Origin: Phorcus lineatus
Lineage: Eukaryota; Mollusca; Gastropoda; Trochida; Trochidae
Direction of reading: 5' to 3'
Assembly (NCBI GenBank): GCA_921293015.1
Contig: OV121085.1
Span: 20,845,911-20,909,910, forward strand
DNA: 64,000 nucleotides
The notes below the pieces were generated by a model. The model searched no databases and was not told the DNA's origin. It worked only from the letters and a program-made list of their open reading frames with translations. Shown here piece by piece: positions 13,316 through 23,152 of the stretch. The translations under genes and the position numbers were made by a program. Within the stretch, counting starts at the first letter, position 1, and each line of letters opens with the position of its first letter.

Positions 13316-14638
13316 ATGTCAGCGAAGTTGTTGCCGTTTGGCAACGTGAAAGCCGCTGGGCTTTACGTAGTAGACGACTGGGAGTGTTGTAGGCCACTGG
13401 GCGTTAGTAGTAGGCCACTGGGCGTTAGTAGTAGGCCACTGGGCGTTAGTTATAGGCCACTGGGCATTAGTAGTAGGCCACTGGGCGTTAGTAGTAGGCC
13501 ACTGGGCGTTAGTAGTAGGCCACTGGGCGTTAGTTATAGGCCACTGGGCATTAGTAGTAGGCCACTGGGCGTTAGTTATAGGCCACTGGGCGTTAGTTAT
13601 AGGCCACTGGGCGTTAGTTATAGGCCACTGGGCGTTAGTAGTAGGCTACTGGGCGTTAGTTATAGGCCACTGGGCGTTAGTTATAGGCCACTGGGCGTTA
13701 GTTATAGGCCACTGTGCATTAGAAGTAGGCCACTGGGCGTTAGTAGTAGGCCACTGGGTGTTAGTAGTAGGCCACTGGGCGTTAGTTATAGGCCACTGGG
13801 CATTAGTAGTAGGCCACTGGGCGTTAGTAGTAGACCACTGGGCGTTAGTTATAGGCCACTGGGCGTTAGTTATAGGCCACTGGGCGTTAGTTATAGGCCA
13901 CTGGGCGTTAGTTATAGGCCACTGGGCGTTAGTTATAGGCCACTGGGCGTTAGTAGTAGGCCACTGGGCGTTAGTTATAGGCCACTGGGCGTTAGTTATA
14001 GGCCACTGGGCGTTAGTTATAGGCCACTGGGCATTAGTAATAGGCCATTGGGCGTTAGTTATAGGCCACTGGGCGTTAGTTATAGGCCACTGGGCATTAG
14101 TAGTAGGCCACTGGGCGTTAGTTATAGGCCACTGGGCGTTAGTTGTAGGCCACTGGGCGTTAGTTATAGGCCACTGGGCGTTAGTAGTAGGCCACTGGGC
14201 GTTAGTTGTAGGCCACTGGGCGTTAGTTATAGGCCACTGGGCGTTAGTTATAGGCCACTGGGCATTAGTAGTAGGCCACTGGGCGTTAGTTATAGGCCAC
14301 TGGGCGTTAGTTATAGGCCACTGGGCATTAGTAATAGGCCATTGGGCGTTAGTTATAGGCCACTGGGCGTTAGTTATAGGCCACTGGGCATTAGTAGTAG
14401 GCCACTGGGCGTTAGTTATAGGCCACTGGGCATTAGTAGTAGGCCACTGGGCGTTAGTTATAGGCCACTGGGCGTTAGTTATAGGCCACTGGGCGTTAGT
14501 TATAGGCCACTGGGCGTTAGTAGTAGGCCACTGGGCTTGTGCTACATTTATGTGATATGTGCAGTTGTGCTAACAACGATCAGCAGGTTATCAGACTACC
14601 TCTCGCCGCTGGATATTCACCCAGGGAGCAGACAGTGA
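13316..14638 (+). CDS. Open frame across the 21-bp minisatellite (coding status doubtful)
   Basis: A 440-codon frame opens with ATG after a T-rich stretch. It has about 25 non-repetitive residues, then 54 to 55 heptapeptides of the form RPLG-V/I-S-S/Y, then about 30 non-repetitive residues before the stop. The repeat length is a multiple of three, so any frame without a stop in the unit stays open across the array. A second frame (ALVIGHW repeats, 13758-14555) is also open, which weakens the case for selection on the protein. No signal peptide or known domain is visible. The amino-acid variation follows unit-to-unit base variants (SS/SY/SC/SN, V/I). A repetitive protein is possible, but a plain non-coding minisatellite is the simpler reading. 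Confidence 0.25.
   Translation: MSAKLLPFGNVKAAGLYVVDDWECCRPLGVSSRPLGVSSRPLGVSYRPLGISSRPLGVSSRPLGVSSRPLGVSYRPLGISSRPLGVSYRPLGVSYRPLGVSYRPLGVSSRLLGVSYRPLGVSYRPLGVSYRPLCIRSRPLGVSSRPLGVSSRPLGVSYRPLGISSRPLGVSSRPLGVSYRPLGVSYRPLGVSYRPLGVSYRPLGVSYRPLGVSSRPLGVSYRPLGVSYRPLGVSYRPLGISNRPLGVSYRPLGVSYRPLGISSRPLGVSYRPLGVSCRPLGVSYRPLGVSSRPLGVSCRPLGVSYRPLGVSYRPLGISSRPLGVSYRPLGVSYRPLGISNRPLGVSYRPLGVSYRPLGISSRPLGVSYRPLGISSRPLGVSYRPLGVSYRPLGVSYRPLGVSSRPLGLCYIYVICAVVLTTISRLSDYLSPLDIHPGSRQ
13391..14536. repeat. 21-bp minisatellite, about 54.5 units
   Basis: The consensus unit is AGGCCACTGGGCGTTAGT followed by AGT or TAT. Variants include GGGCATTAG, a rare GGCCATTGGG, GGCTACTGGG and TGTGCATTAGAAG. Units carry higher-order structure: a four-unit pattern (SS, SS, SY, ISS in translation) occurs at units 1-4, 5-8 and 17-20. 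A seven-unit block marked by GTAATAGGCCATTGGG occurs twice, exactly 294 bases (14 units) apart, near 14037 and 14331. Confidence 0.95.
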
Positions 14639-14847
14639 TTGACGCCACTTCAACAATGGTTCTTTAGATCGACGGGAATGGATCAAATTCCTAAGTTAAG
14701 TGTTCTTTATGTTCAGTCAGTAAAACATGGCGGGGTGGTGTTTTTGTTTTCCTATTGATCTAACGATTCATATAAAAATCTATATAATGATAATCAGGGT
14801 CATTAAAACTAAAGATGTTTACAGCCCGTCTGATGACAAATGCAATT

Positions 14848-15183
14848 TCAACGAGAATGTACTGTGTTCTTGTGCCCCCTTGGGTATTGTTTCAGAGGAA
14901 GCTTGCAGTTACACCGGATGGATCGGTCTAGTATATAAAATGGATACTTTGAAGTCGGTCTTTGCCCACGAGTCTCATCCCTCCTCTCCCCGAGGAGTAT
15001 ACACCTGCGACAGGGCTGTGAGGCATTGCAGCCAAGGTTCATGTTGCCAGTGCCAGGTTGTTGGCATGGTGGATCAAGATCGAGCAAGCTTGCATGCTCG
15101 CGTTCGTCTTCATGATCAAAATCTTGCATTGTATCTATTGAATAAGCTGCTCTCATTGAGGCGCGGTAGACGGCACCCATCAT
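14848..15183 (-). CDS. Unrecognised candidate frame next to the minisatellite
   Basis: A 111-codon frame with fairly balanced, non-repetitive composition lies in the GC-richer block. It contains DFDHEDEREHASLLDLDPP, a cysteine-bearing segment (QPCRRCILLGERRDETRG) and a basic end. It shows no signal peptide and no domain I recognise. The opposite strand is also open (14727-15203, 158 codons, cysteine-rich end), so at most one of the two is likely real. No convincing splice sites define an exon. Its restriction to the unit-B-specific block means it has no paralogue in the window to test conservation. Confidence 0.25.
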   Translation of the reverse strand: MMGAVYRASMRAAYSIDTMQDFDHEDEREHASLLDLDPPCQQPGTGNMNLGCNASQPCRRCILLGERRDETRGQRPTSKYPFYILDRSIRCNCKLPLKQYPRGHKNTVHSR

Positions 15184-15429
15184 TATGTGTATGTTGTACT
15201 TAGTAAATAATTTATGTTCGTTTGAGCGTAGCGAATTAGAACATAATTTAACTTACATTTTTTCTTGTTGATCACATTTTAGAATTACTGTGAAATTGAC
15301 GATTTTTATAGAAAATAAACTTTTAATCTCAAGCTAAGGAATTTTTACTTTCACACTATTTTTTAAACTATCTGCGATACAAGCTCGTATTCCTAAATAT
15401 TCAAGGAAATCATATTCCATGATTTCGAA

Positions 15430-15570
15430 TTAAAATCCATTATAGAAAACAGGATGTTATCAGTTGTCGGGAGTAAGCCACTGTTAAGGGAGATTGTAAA
15501 CCTCCTGACATCTCTGTAATGAGGTTAACTGATTGACTCCTGAGATGTGTTTGGTATTGATAATAACGTA
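15430..15570. repeat. Conserved duplicated block (three copies)
   Basis: The best-conserved part, from GGTTAACTGATTG to TCCTGAGATGTGTTT, recurs nearly unchanged at 36360-36500 and as a more diverged copy at about 55500-55620. All are in the same orientation. No coding frame is shared, so it is either a non-coding duplicon part or a regulatory or untranslated segment. Confidence 0.5.
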
Positions 15571-15764
15571 ACTATGGTTATTGTGTTGACAATGTATCAA
15601 TACGAGAATGTATGATAGAATCATAATCTAGCTATTTAAGACTGATTATCATTCAGATAACATTTCGTATTTTGGGGTATTCTTATTTTCAAAATGGTAT
15701 TTTTTGAAGGAGAACATGTTCATTTACACTGAGAAATGTAATGTAAAGCAAAGATAAGTGTAGC

Positions 15765-15888
15765 ATTGCACCCAAACCTCACTGCGTGTAGAACAGTTCT
15801 CTCCTGCAGACAAGTTGCCAAACCTCCTGGTTGGATTAGAATCACGAACCTCTTGATCCGAAGCCAACCGCTGCGCTATCCCACACCG
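15765..15888 (-). mobile_element. tRNA-derived SINE, head and middle part
   Basis: Read on the minus strand, the element begins with an A-box-like TAGCGCAGCGGTTGG. It continues through CGGATCAAGAGGTTC to a degenerate B-box (GATTCTAATCC in place of GGTTCGAATCC). It then shares with the SINE at 32139-32392 the segment TTGTCTGCAG followed by AACTGTTCTAC. The 3' tail is absent. The degenerate B-box implies an old copy, not a functional tRNA gene. Confidence 0.6.
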
Positions 15889-15904
15889 AAAAGTAGTTTA
15901 GATG

Positions 15905-16060
15905 TTGATTTAAACGCCATTTACTTAAATGTACTTAGATGTACCAGTATATCTCTGTCATTTATAAGCTTTTAAAACGATACAGAGGTAACGTGAGAAG
16001 TTGAGTTGTTAATCCGTCAAATCATGCCACTGCCGTTAAAGTGTTCCCTGAAACCCTAAA
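15905..16060 (-). repeat. Conserved block, unit B copy
   Basis: It matches 4208-4300 (unit A) and 36963-37090 (unit C), including GCCATTTACTT and the TCTGTCATTTATAA-like segment. Stops occur in every frame on the minus strand. Confidence 0.45.
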
Positions 16061-16654
16061 GGAACATTTTAATAAATAAAGATACAGTAATGGTTGTGAT
16101 TAGTTTTGACATTTCGAAAAGACTCGAGAAGTTTTGATTACAAACAAATGAAATATTTTCTCCGCCCTAGTGACCGGAAAACTGATCGCGAGCGGTTTAT
16201 TAGATAAACCATAAAGACCGCAGTTATGCCTGACTCCCATGCAAAAATCAACATTGGATAGTTGTTTTTTATCTATCTGGCTTGAAGTCGACCTTTTTTA
16301 AAAACCGTGTAATGTCTCATGAATTCGCAAATTCCGTTATCTAGTTAACAGATAATGCTTTAATTAGCTGGATAATAAATTAGTAACAGCTCCTGTAGTA
16401 ATTTGAAAGATATGAAACTTCAAATGAACATTAGTGCAAACATCCAAAATGGCGCCGAAACCACGTGACCTACGAGCCTGTCATGTTATAGTCTCTCCAG
16501 TTTCTATCTAACCTTTTAAATTTTAGCTGATTGTGACAGCAACTCAAAATGGCTCGTATCAGTTCAAGATTACAAAATCCATCTTTAACATTTACCTTCT
16601 GTTGGATTCGTCAATCACATTAAAGAGAATTGGTTCAACAAATGTGTTTCTTAT

Positions 16655-17090
16655 TTAACAGAGTAAACTAAAGTAAATTAAAGTAAATATGCATATACGA
16701 CGTTGTAATTTTATATTCTCGTCCCCTAATACAAACATGGCATATACAAAATGTATTAATTCAACAGTAAAATAACAATTATGAACACCTTTTCCGACGA
16801 GATAGTTTATGATATCAACAATAGAATGACAGTAAATTTTTCCTTTCTTCAGAAATATATTTGTAGAAATGTAAGAGCGCAGGAACCTATCCATCAGAGA
16901 GTCTTCGCGGGTTCCTTTCCAGTACATTACCCCTTCAGTCAACTGTTCAAATTCCGTCTGGCACTGAGACATTTTCTTCGATGTAGAACTAAATCCTTTG
17001 TATCAGAGCCTGCAGTAATGGTATCTGTATTGAATCGCAGAAAAAGCCGCAAAGAAAGGTTGTCAAGAATTTAAAGTCTTGATTGATTCG
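16655..17090 (-). repeat. Exon-like block 'FEQL', unit B copy
   Basis: The block is shared with 37910-38340 and, decayed, with 6895-7140. On the minus strand a 105-codon frame starts at 16972 and contains TEFEQLTEGVMYWK and a DSLMDRFLRSYI segment. The unit C copy reads SLMDGFLGSNI at the same place. An acceptor-like CATTACTGCAG precedes the block in both units. A 2-base length difference between the copies (near CTCAG) shifts frame upstream of FEQL. The block may therefore be a decayed exon or a non-coding duplicon. No known domain recognised. Confidence 0.35.
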
Positions 17091-17414
17091 TGAAATATGC
17101 GTTGAAAATGTATGTAAAGTTAACACAAAGGGCATTTTGTATTGTGTTAGAAATTGAAAGTTATTTGGTTTATCATTGTGAAGGAATCGAAAAACTGTTT
17201 CAAAATTCAAACTTTAAATACCTTACACATTATCTATGGTGTACGATTTTGGCAAATAATAATATATATTTTGTAAAAAAATTCGCAGATCCAGAGGTGA
17301 TAATCAACACTGTTTGAAGAATAATTTCGAACAGCCTAGTGCTTATAGACAAGGTTTTAAATTCCAGCAAGACTTTCCTATGTTTGCATAACTAAGACCT
17401 CTCAGAATTTTATG

Positions 17415-18020
17415 TTAAAGGCACTAGTGCACGCTTTTACGGTTTAAATTGGCTATTTTAAGGTTTAAGTGGACTTATGCATTCACTTAAGCTTTCTATC
17501 GATGCAATGAAATATTTAAAATTCTTTACAGTTGACCAGCAAACACCAATGAAAAAGTTTAGACAGCCGCTGTCGGCTTGGACATATTAAAAAATCTATG
17601 GTTAGCTGTGCACAAAACGGATAATTTATGGACAGTTGAACGCGGCTAAACTAGTATTATGTGCAACTATTGAATTTACCTAAAGTCTGAACTGATAGCA
17701 AAGAATGAAATACGTTTTTTGAAAGCAATGTTGTAAATAAACCGATTTAATAACACAACATAAGCATTGTTGTTAGATTGACCAAAGCGGCTGCCGTGTC
17801 CGCTTTTCTGGTTATAAGCAAAATCTTATTATTTCCGATAGATATCGTAGTTCATGCGGATTTAATGTTACGTTACATTAAATATTTCCGGCCTTTTAAA
17901 ATCAACTTTACTACCTGAATACGTAAATATATGTTAAATAACTAACGAGGTAGAATACTATATGCAGTATCTGTTCATTCGTTGTGTTTACGAAATATTG
18001 GTGTGCACTAGTGCGTTTAA
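17415..18020. mobile_element. TTAA-bounded MITE-like element
   Basis: TTAA at 17415-17418 and at 18017-18020 flank inverted ends: left AGGCACTAGTGCAC, right GTGCACTAGTGCGT, differing at one position. TTAA target duplication is the hallmark of piggyBac-type insertion. The interior (about 598 bases) has no transposase frame. The core GCACTAGTGC is itself palindromic, so part of the match is trivial. Confidence 0.45.
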
Positions 18021-19556
18021 TAAAAAACTAATATACTAAATATCTGTATGGTCCTTTTAACTCCTCCCATCTAAAAATGCTGGATCTGCTTATCTGTAAG
18101 GAAAAAATATATACCTTTGAACAGGGTAATAAAAAGAAGTAGACTAATTAATTCCTACTTATCGAATGTATTGAAATATACTCTGTAAAAGGTTCATATG
18201 CTCTGAATGCTCTATAAAAATATTCATTATGGATTAAACCACAATTAAAACAATTTGAATTTTATTCTTAATTATCACCCTGTTGTTGAAAATTCTTACT
18301 AATTGGTGAAAGAAATATCAATCAAAGAGGGCATTTCAGATATTGCTCAAAATCTTTGAAGTACATGTATATTTCACTTTCATAATTTACAAATGTATAG
18401 TAAGAACAGCAATATTTTCTGGTAAACAACTTCTTTAACGTGAAGTATGTTCTTCTTCATCAGGTGGAATGAAGGGTGTAACTAAATATGTGTTACATAT
18501 ACTATCCCATGGCAAATCAACAGGTTTTCTGATTTCCAGGGAAACAAGTTTAACTAAGTGCCTTGGAACTAAGTGCCATGCGGAGTAGGCACCATTCTGT
18601 ATCTAATAATCTTTTCAGTATTATAAGTTATGAGACTTGGTATGGGGTTAGAACTGGTGGTTGAGGGGTGACTTTTTCTACTTAAGTCAATGTGATTTTT
18701 CTGATGTATGGAGCATATTTTGAAAATAAGGGTAAGATGATTAGATTGAATTGAAAGTTAGAGCGGGGGACATCACAGAGAATCACAGTCGCATATTTCC
18801 AGTTCACGAAAATAACCATTGACAGAAAATCTGACAGTTTATGGTAAGTAAATGCCTGGGGCCCAGTGAATCCATATTATGAGGTTATTGATTAATAACA
18901 ACAGACTTATAAATAACTAGATGATAGAGTTTCAAGTAATCATATAAGTAATTTGACCGCCAACAAAGTCAAGGACATTCTGTCTTTGTGATGATTGTGG
19001 TTACTATTTCATTGACATCTTCACATCAGGTACTCTTTACATTCCATTACACTAATGATTTATTAGTTTCCTGTTGCAAACCATTAATTCTTACATATCA
19101 AAGTATGTACATAGTATGTTGTGTTTTCTGTTTCGATTAACCTTGACGGGTTCATCAGATCAAGATAAAACTATGAGCACGTCATTATACATAGTGAAAG
19201 TGGGTTTAACCTGAGCAGTACAATCATTTATGTACAGAGATTTGATTAAAGGGTTTATCAGTGAGATAAAAATACTACATTAATGTAACAATATTATTTT
19301 TTAAACATTTTTCTAATTTCTCATTCAAGAATATTTCAGTTATTAAACACGTGGATGATAATCATCCAAAGAGACTGGGTATATCAGGAAAAGGAAAGGG
19401 ATCGACAGGTTGAGGAAAAAGACGGAAAGAAAAGTATAATGAGGGAAAGAAGGCAGGCTTTAGAACGGCTCAAAGTTGGTCTGGCTTCTATCCGTCGAGC
19501 TGTCCAGCTTTGGTACCCGCAATAAAAGCATGTGACCTTCTTAGCCGGGATAGTAC
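18021..19556. other. Gene-free part of unit B with one conserved block
   Basis: Sequence from about 18760 to 19120 matches 38610-38960 in unit C, including TGCCTGGGG, ATATGAGGTTATTG and TTAGTTTCCTGTTGCAAACC. No shared coding frame is visible. Confidence 0.45.
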
Positions 19557-19560
19557 TCGG

Positions 19561-20135
19561 GTTCTCGGGAAGCACGCAAACAACCCACCGCTGGCATAGC
19601 TCTCAAGGTCTGGGGAAGCACAAAAACAACCCACCAGTGGCATAGCTCTCACGGTCTCGGGAAGCACGCAAACCACCCACCGCTGGCATAGCTCTCAAGG
19701 TCTGGGGAAGCACAAAAACAACCCACCAGTGGCATAACTCTCAAGGTCTCGGGAAGCACGCAAACCACCCACCGCTGACATAGCTCTCAAGGTCTCGGGA
19801 AGCATGCAAATCACCCACCGCTGGCATAGCTCTCAGGGTCTCGGGAAGCACGCAAATCACCCACCGCTGGCATAGTTCAAAGTCTCGGGAAGCACGCAAA
19901 ATACCCACTGCTGCAAAGCTTTCAGGGTCTCGGGAAGCACGCAAACCAGCCACCGCTGGCATATCTTTCATGGTATCGGGAAGCACGCAAACCACCCACC
20001 GCTGGCATAACTTTCAGGGTCTCGGGAAGCACGCAAACCAGCCACCGCTGGCATAACTCTCATGGTGTCGGGAAGCACGCAAACCACCCACCGCTGGCAT
20101 AGCTCTAATTGTCTCGGGAAGCACGCAAACCACCC
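19561..20135. repeat. 46-bp tandem array, about 12.5 units
   Basis: The unit reads CTCGGGAAGCACGCAAACC, then ACCCACCGCTGGCATAGCT, then CTCAAGGT. The first four units alternate between a CTCGGG...CCGCTGG form and a CTGGGG...CCAGTGG form, which suggests an early 92-bp step. One unit near 19870 is about two bases short. The unit is not a multiple of three, so the short minus-strand frames across it are by-products. Confidence 0.95.
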
Positions 20136-20349
20136 TCTGTGTCAAGGTACAGTATTGAATAAAGTGGTGGACTTTTTTCATTGCCATACGGATGTTCATA
20201 ATGCCGTTTCTGCCTCGGAAGAAGCAAAACACTAACATGTGAAGCGCACTGTAACAAAGAAATATACTTTAAAAACTTAATTAATTATGATTATACTATA
20301 TTGTACTTTTTGTGTGAGCATGGTTCTTTCAGATATGTATGTGTACTTC

Positions 20350-20530
20350 TTAAAAGGCCACAGAATATTTTTTGGAGTCAAAATGGTGTCATATCAAAAA
20401 GTAGTAGTTGACGGTTGTTTCTGGGGAAAAAAAATAGGTTGAAGTTCACCGGACTAAAACATAAATTTGGAAACTTATCTACAACCGACACAAAGACTGT
20501 TAAATCATAAAACATTCTTTAAGGCCTTAA
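20350..20530. mobile_element. MITE-like element, family 1, short copy with TTAA at both ends
   Basis: TTAA at 20350-20353 and 20527-20530 flank imperfect inverted ends (AAGGCCACAGAATATT and the near reverse complement AACATTCTTTAAGGCC). The interior shares ACCGGAC, ATTTGGAAA and ACACAAAGAC-like segments with the longer element at 5255-5710. Confidence 0.45.
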
Positions 20531-23152
20531 ATGTCTGCTCTTATTAATGCAAATGGATAATAGTTTCGGGTTTTGAACTACCCGTTTGTAAACCAGGTTT
20601 GATATCACGTTACATAGAATTGGTTATCGCAGATTAACCTAACGGGGCATGTCCGTGTGACTGTTAGATATTATTGATTGATTTTGAAATGTTTTCCTGC
20701 AATCGATGACATTTGCATTTCCTTTTCTTCGTGAGATGTGTTATGTCCTTTAGAAAACGGACTACAATGCCTTTATGTATGACTTTACACTGAATACACT
20801 GTACCAGGCTCGAATTTGGGTAGTGACTGGTAACTAGGATTTAAAAGATAAATTTTTTCTTTCATAAATGTAACTATATCTGATTTTGTGAGACATGTAT
20901 TCGTGCCTTTTAAAAATTTATTCAATATCTTCGAGTAGCTTTAACACCAAGTCTTGTTATAACAATTTTGAATTGGTTGTTCAAGCAAACCTATATTTGT
21001 TATACCATCAATATGACCTTCCGAACAGAAGCCCACGGCTAAAGTTGATCATCAAGCAGATAACCAGAACGATGGATTGCTCTAACAAGGCTCTACATTA
21101 GCTCAATTAGGAGACACGTGTAGTTCAAGGTCTTATTGGTTGCTTTTCATTTACCCGCACGGGAGTGTTCCATTAATGATATATTAGTTTCATGTTTCAA
21201 TCCACAGTGCTAATGTGTGATATTCATGAATAGAAACAAGCCCGTTTTAATTCGGTATTCATTAGGGGACATCTTTGTGCATTCATTTTTCTTGGTCTCA
21301 TTTACAAATGGTTTATTCATTTTGATGGTGGTGGTTTTGTGGGTTTAATTGTTATGATGAATGAAATGAACATCAACTCGAAATTTTTAGGCGTTTTATA
21401 CATTTACTTGGAACTCAAACTTACATCACTCTAAAGTATGCTCAGGATTTGTATTCATTATCAAGTGTCAGTAGGGTTGCGTCAAAGTGCAGTTGATCTT
21501 ACGGAAACAGTTACATTTTGGAAACAAGTTTACTGAAATTTTTGTATCTTTATTTTCAGTAATCATTTTGAAAGTTTATTCAAAACCACTCAAACTGATA
21601 TATTTGAAATGTCTTTTCAGGTGCTGTTAATAGTTTTGCTTGAATTAGATAATATTCTGTTTCAAAAGAAATTTATATTTTGAATTTTAAATTGCAAGTG
21701 GATAATTTGATCTCTTTTCCGATGATTTAAATTTATAGTTTACATTTTACACACTATTCAAAATCTTATAGCAATTATCCATCAAAGAATGTTATTCTTT
21801 ATCTATGCAAGTGATGTATGTGACACTATGTATACAATACATCATGGCTGCCATTAAGGGGGAAAACGAACAATTACTACTACTACTTACTTTTTTATAA
21901 TTACTTTTATAGTCATTTTACAAAAAGAGCTATTCGTTCATTTCTGTCAATGACTTCCATGGTCATATTCAGAAATGATAACAATTCCGTGATTGGCATA
22001 ATCAATGTAATTCTCTTCCCTCAGAGAAAAGTCATAAAACCCTATGCCAACAAACCTGAAATATGTGAAAATGATGACGCAAAATATGAACATCGAATTT
22101 GTAGAACAAAATTGTCAAATACTAAAATTAGGTTATATCAAATAGCCATCGTCCAATATTCAGTCATAAATCACACCTAAACGCTGTTGTCACCAAATCC
22201 TCAAATATTAACAAATCACGCCTCTGCTGCTTGCGTTTTCATGTGCATTAGGTGTGAATTAACAAGAATAAATATATCATTTAGTATGCATAAGTGATGA
22301 CAAGAAGGAAATCAATGTGTTATTCATCCTCTCCAACTATAATGTGCTGTCTGTTCCTTCCGAAGAAATTCGTATTGCAAATCGTGATCTTCGTCTTTGT
22401 CAACACGATTTATACTGAACATTTGTGCGGTTTAAAATCAGTCACAAATTTGTAGTTACTTCAACAACCATATGGTCTAAGACGTTGTTGACATCAATCA
22501 GAAACTGTCGATAAGTAGATATCCAGAAAATTGATTTCGTTTAATGTTCTGATTTTGATTCATTTCGTGTGAATATGGTACAGTGAGAAGATAAGTCCAG
22601 TAGTGTGAGTGTCTATTCCTTAACTTTAATAGGCTATGTTGTTTAAAATCTTCCGTTGTCACATTTTGTTTGTTGTTGGTGATATTATGAGATGATGAAA
22701 TCCCACACGAATAGATTCCAATTAACACTATAGTAAACTGTAGCTTGTAATCTCACAGAGTCACTATCCTTCGGAGTTCTTTTATCTGTTAGTGTTACTA
22801 GTCGTTAGACAGCTAGTAAGATATGAAATTCTGGATCATACGAATGTAATAATTCATACTATATGGATTGTTTCTCATTGTCCGGTCTCATTACAAATGA
22901 CTAAATTTCTTTGTTGTACTGCAAAATGAAGAAATTCTAGATCCTAAGGATGTCAAAGTTTACACTGTAAGGGCACAAAGCTTCCATTCCTCAGACTCAT
23001 ATCTTCTGTTCTGTGACAAAATATGAATTTGATCTCTCTGGTTTCGGTATCACAGTGTGCTCAGTTCAAAATAATGATTCCTCGATTCCTAATATAAAGT
23101 TGTTTTTCCAAGGAAATATTGATCTATTTTCAGAAAAATATTCATCTCGTCA
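20531..23152. other. Gene-free; 3' flank of copy B within the duplication
   Basis: Two stretches, 20640-20810 and 22100-23150, are recognisably paralogous to 45005-45170 and 47770-48826. The flank immediately downstream of the gene is diverged well beyond the exons. No open frame is conserved between the two units here. Confidence 0.5.

Larger units (their letters stand above)
13147..15240. other. Block of about 2.1 kb present in unit B, absent from unit C
   Basis: Flanking sequence 12925-13140 and 15245-15570 matches one continuous stretch in unit C (about 35970-36500), so this block is an insertion in B or a deletion in C. It is visibly less AT-rich than its surroundings. It contains the 21-bp minisatellite, a pair of CACGTG motifs and a candidate frame on the minus strand. 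I could not find terminal inverted repeats or a clear target-site duplication, so its nature is unresolved. Confidence 0.55.

Noticed and set aside
13391-14536. CRISPR-like array
   Set aside because: Units are contiguous with no unique spacers, the unit is 21 bp and the setting is eukaryotic; this is a minisatellite.
13758-14555. A second long frame (ALVIGHW/ALVVGHW heptads) as an independent gene
   Set aside because: It exists only because the 21-bp unit has no stop in that frame; its ATG lies within a repeat unit and it has almost no non-repetitive part.
19488-20238. Minus-strand frames with repeated CVLPET/AMPAVG motifs as genes
   Set aside because: They are translations of the 46-bp satellite, which cannot keep a frame over successive units.
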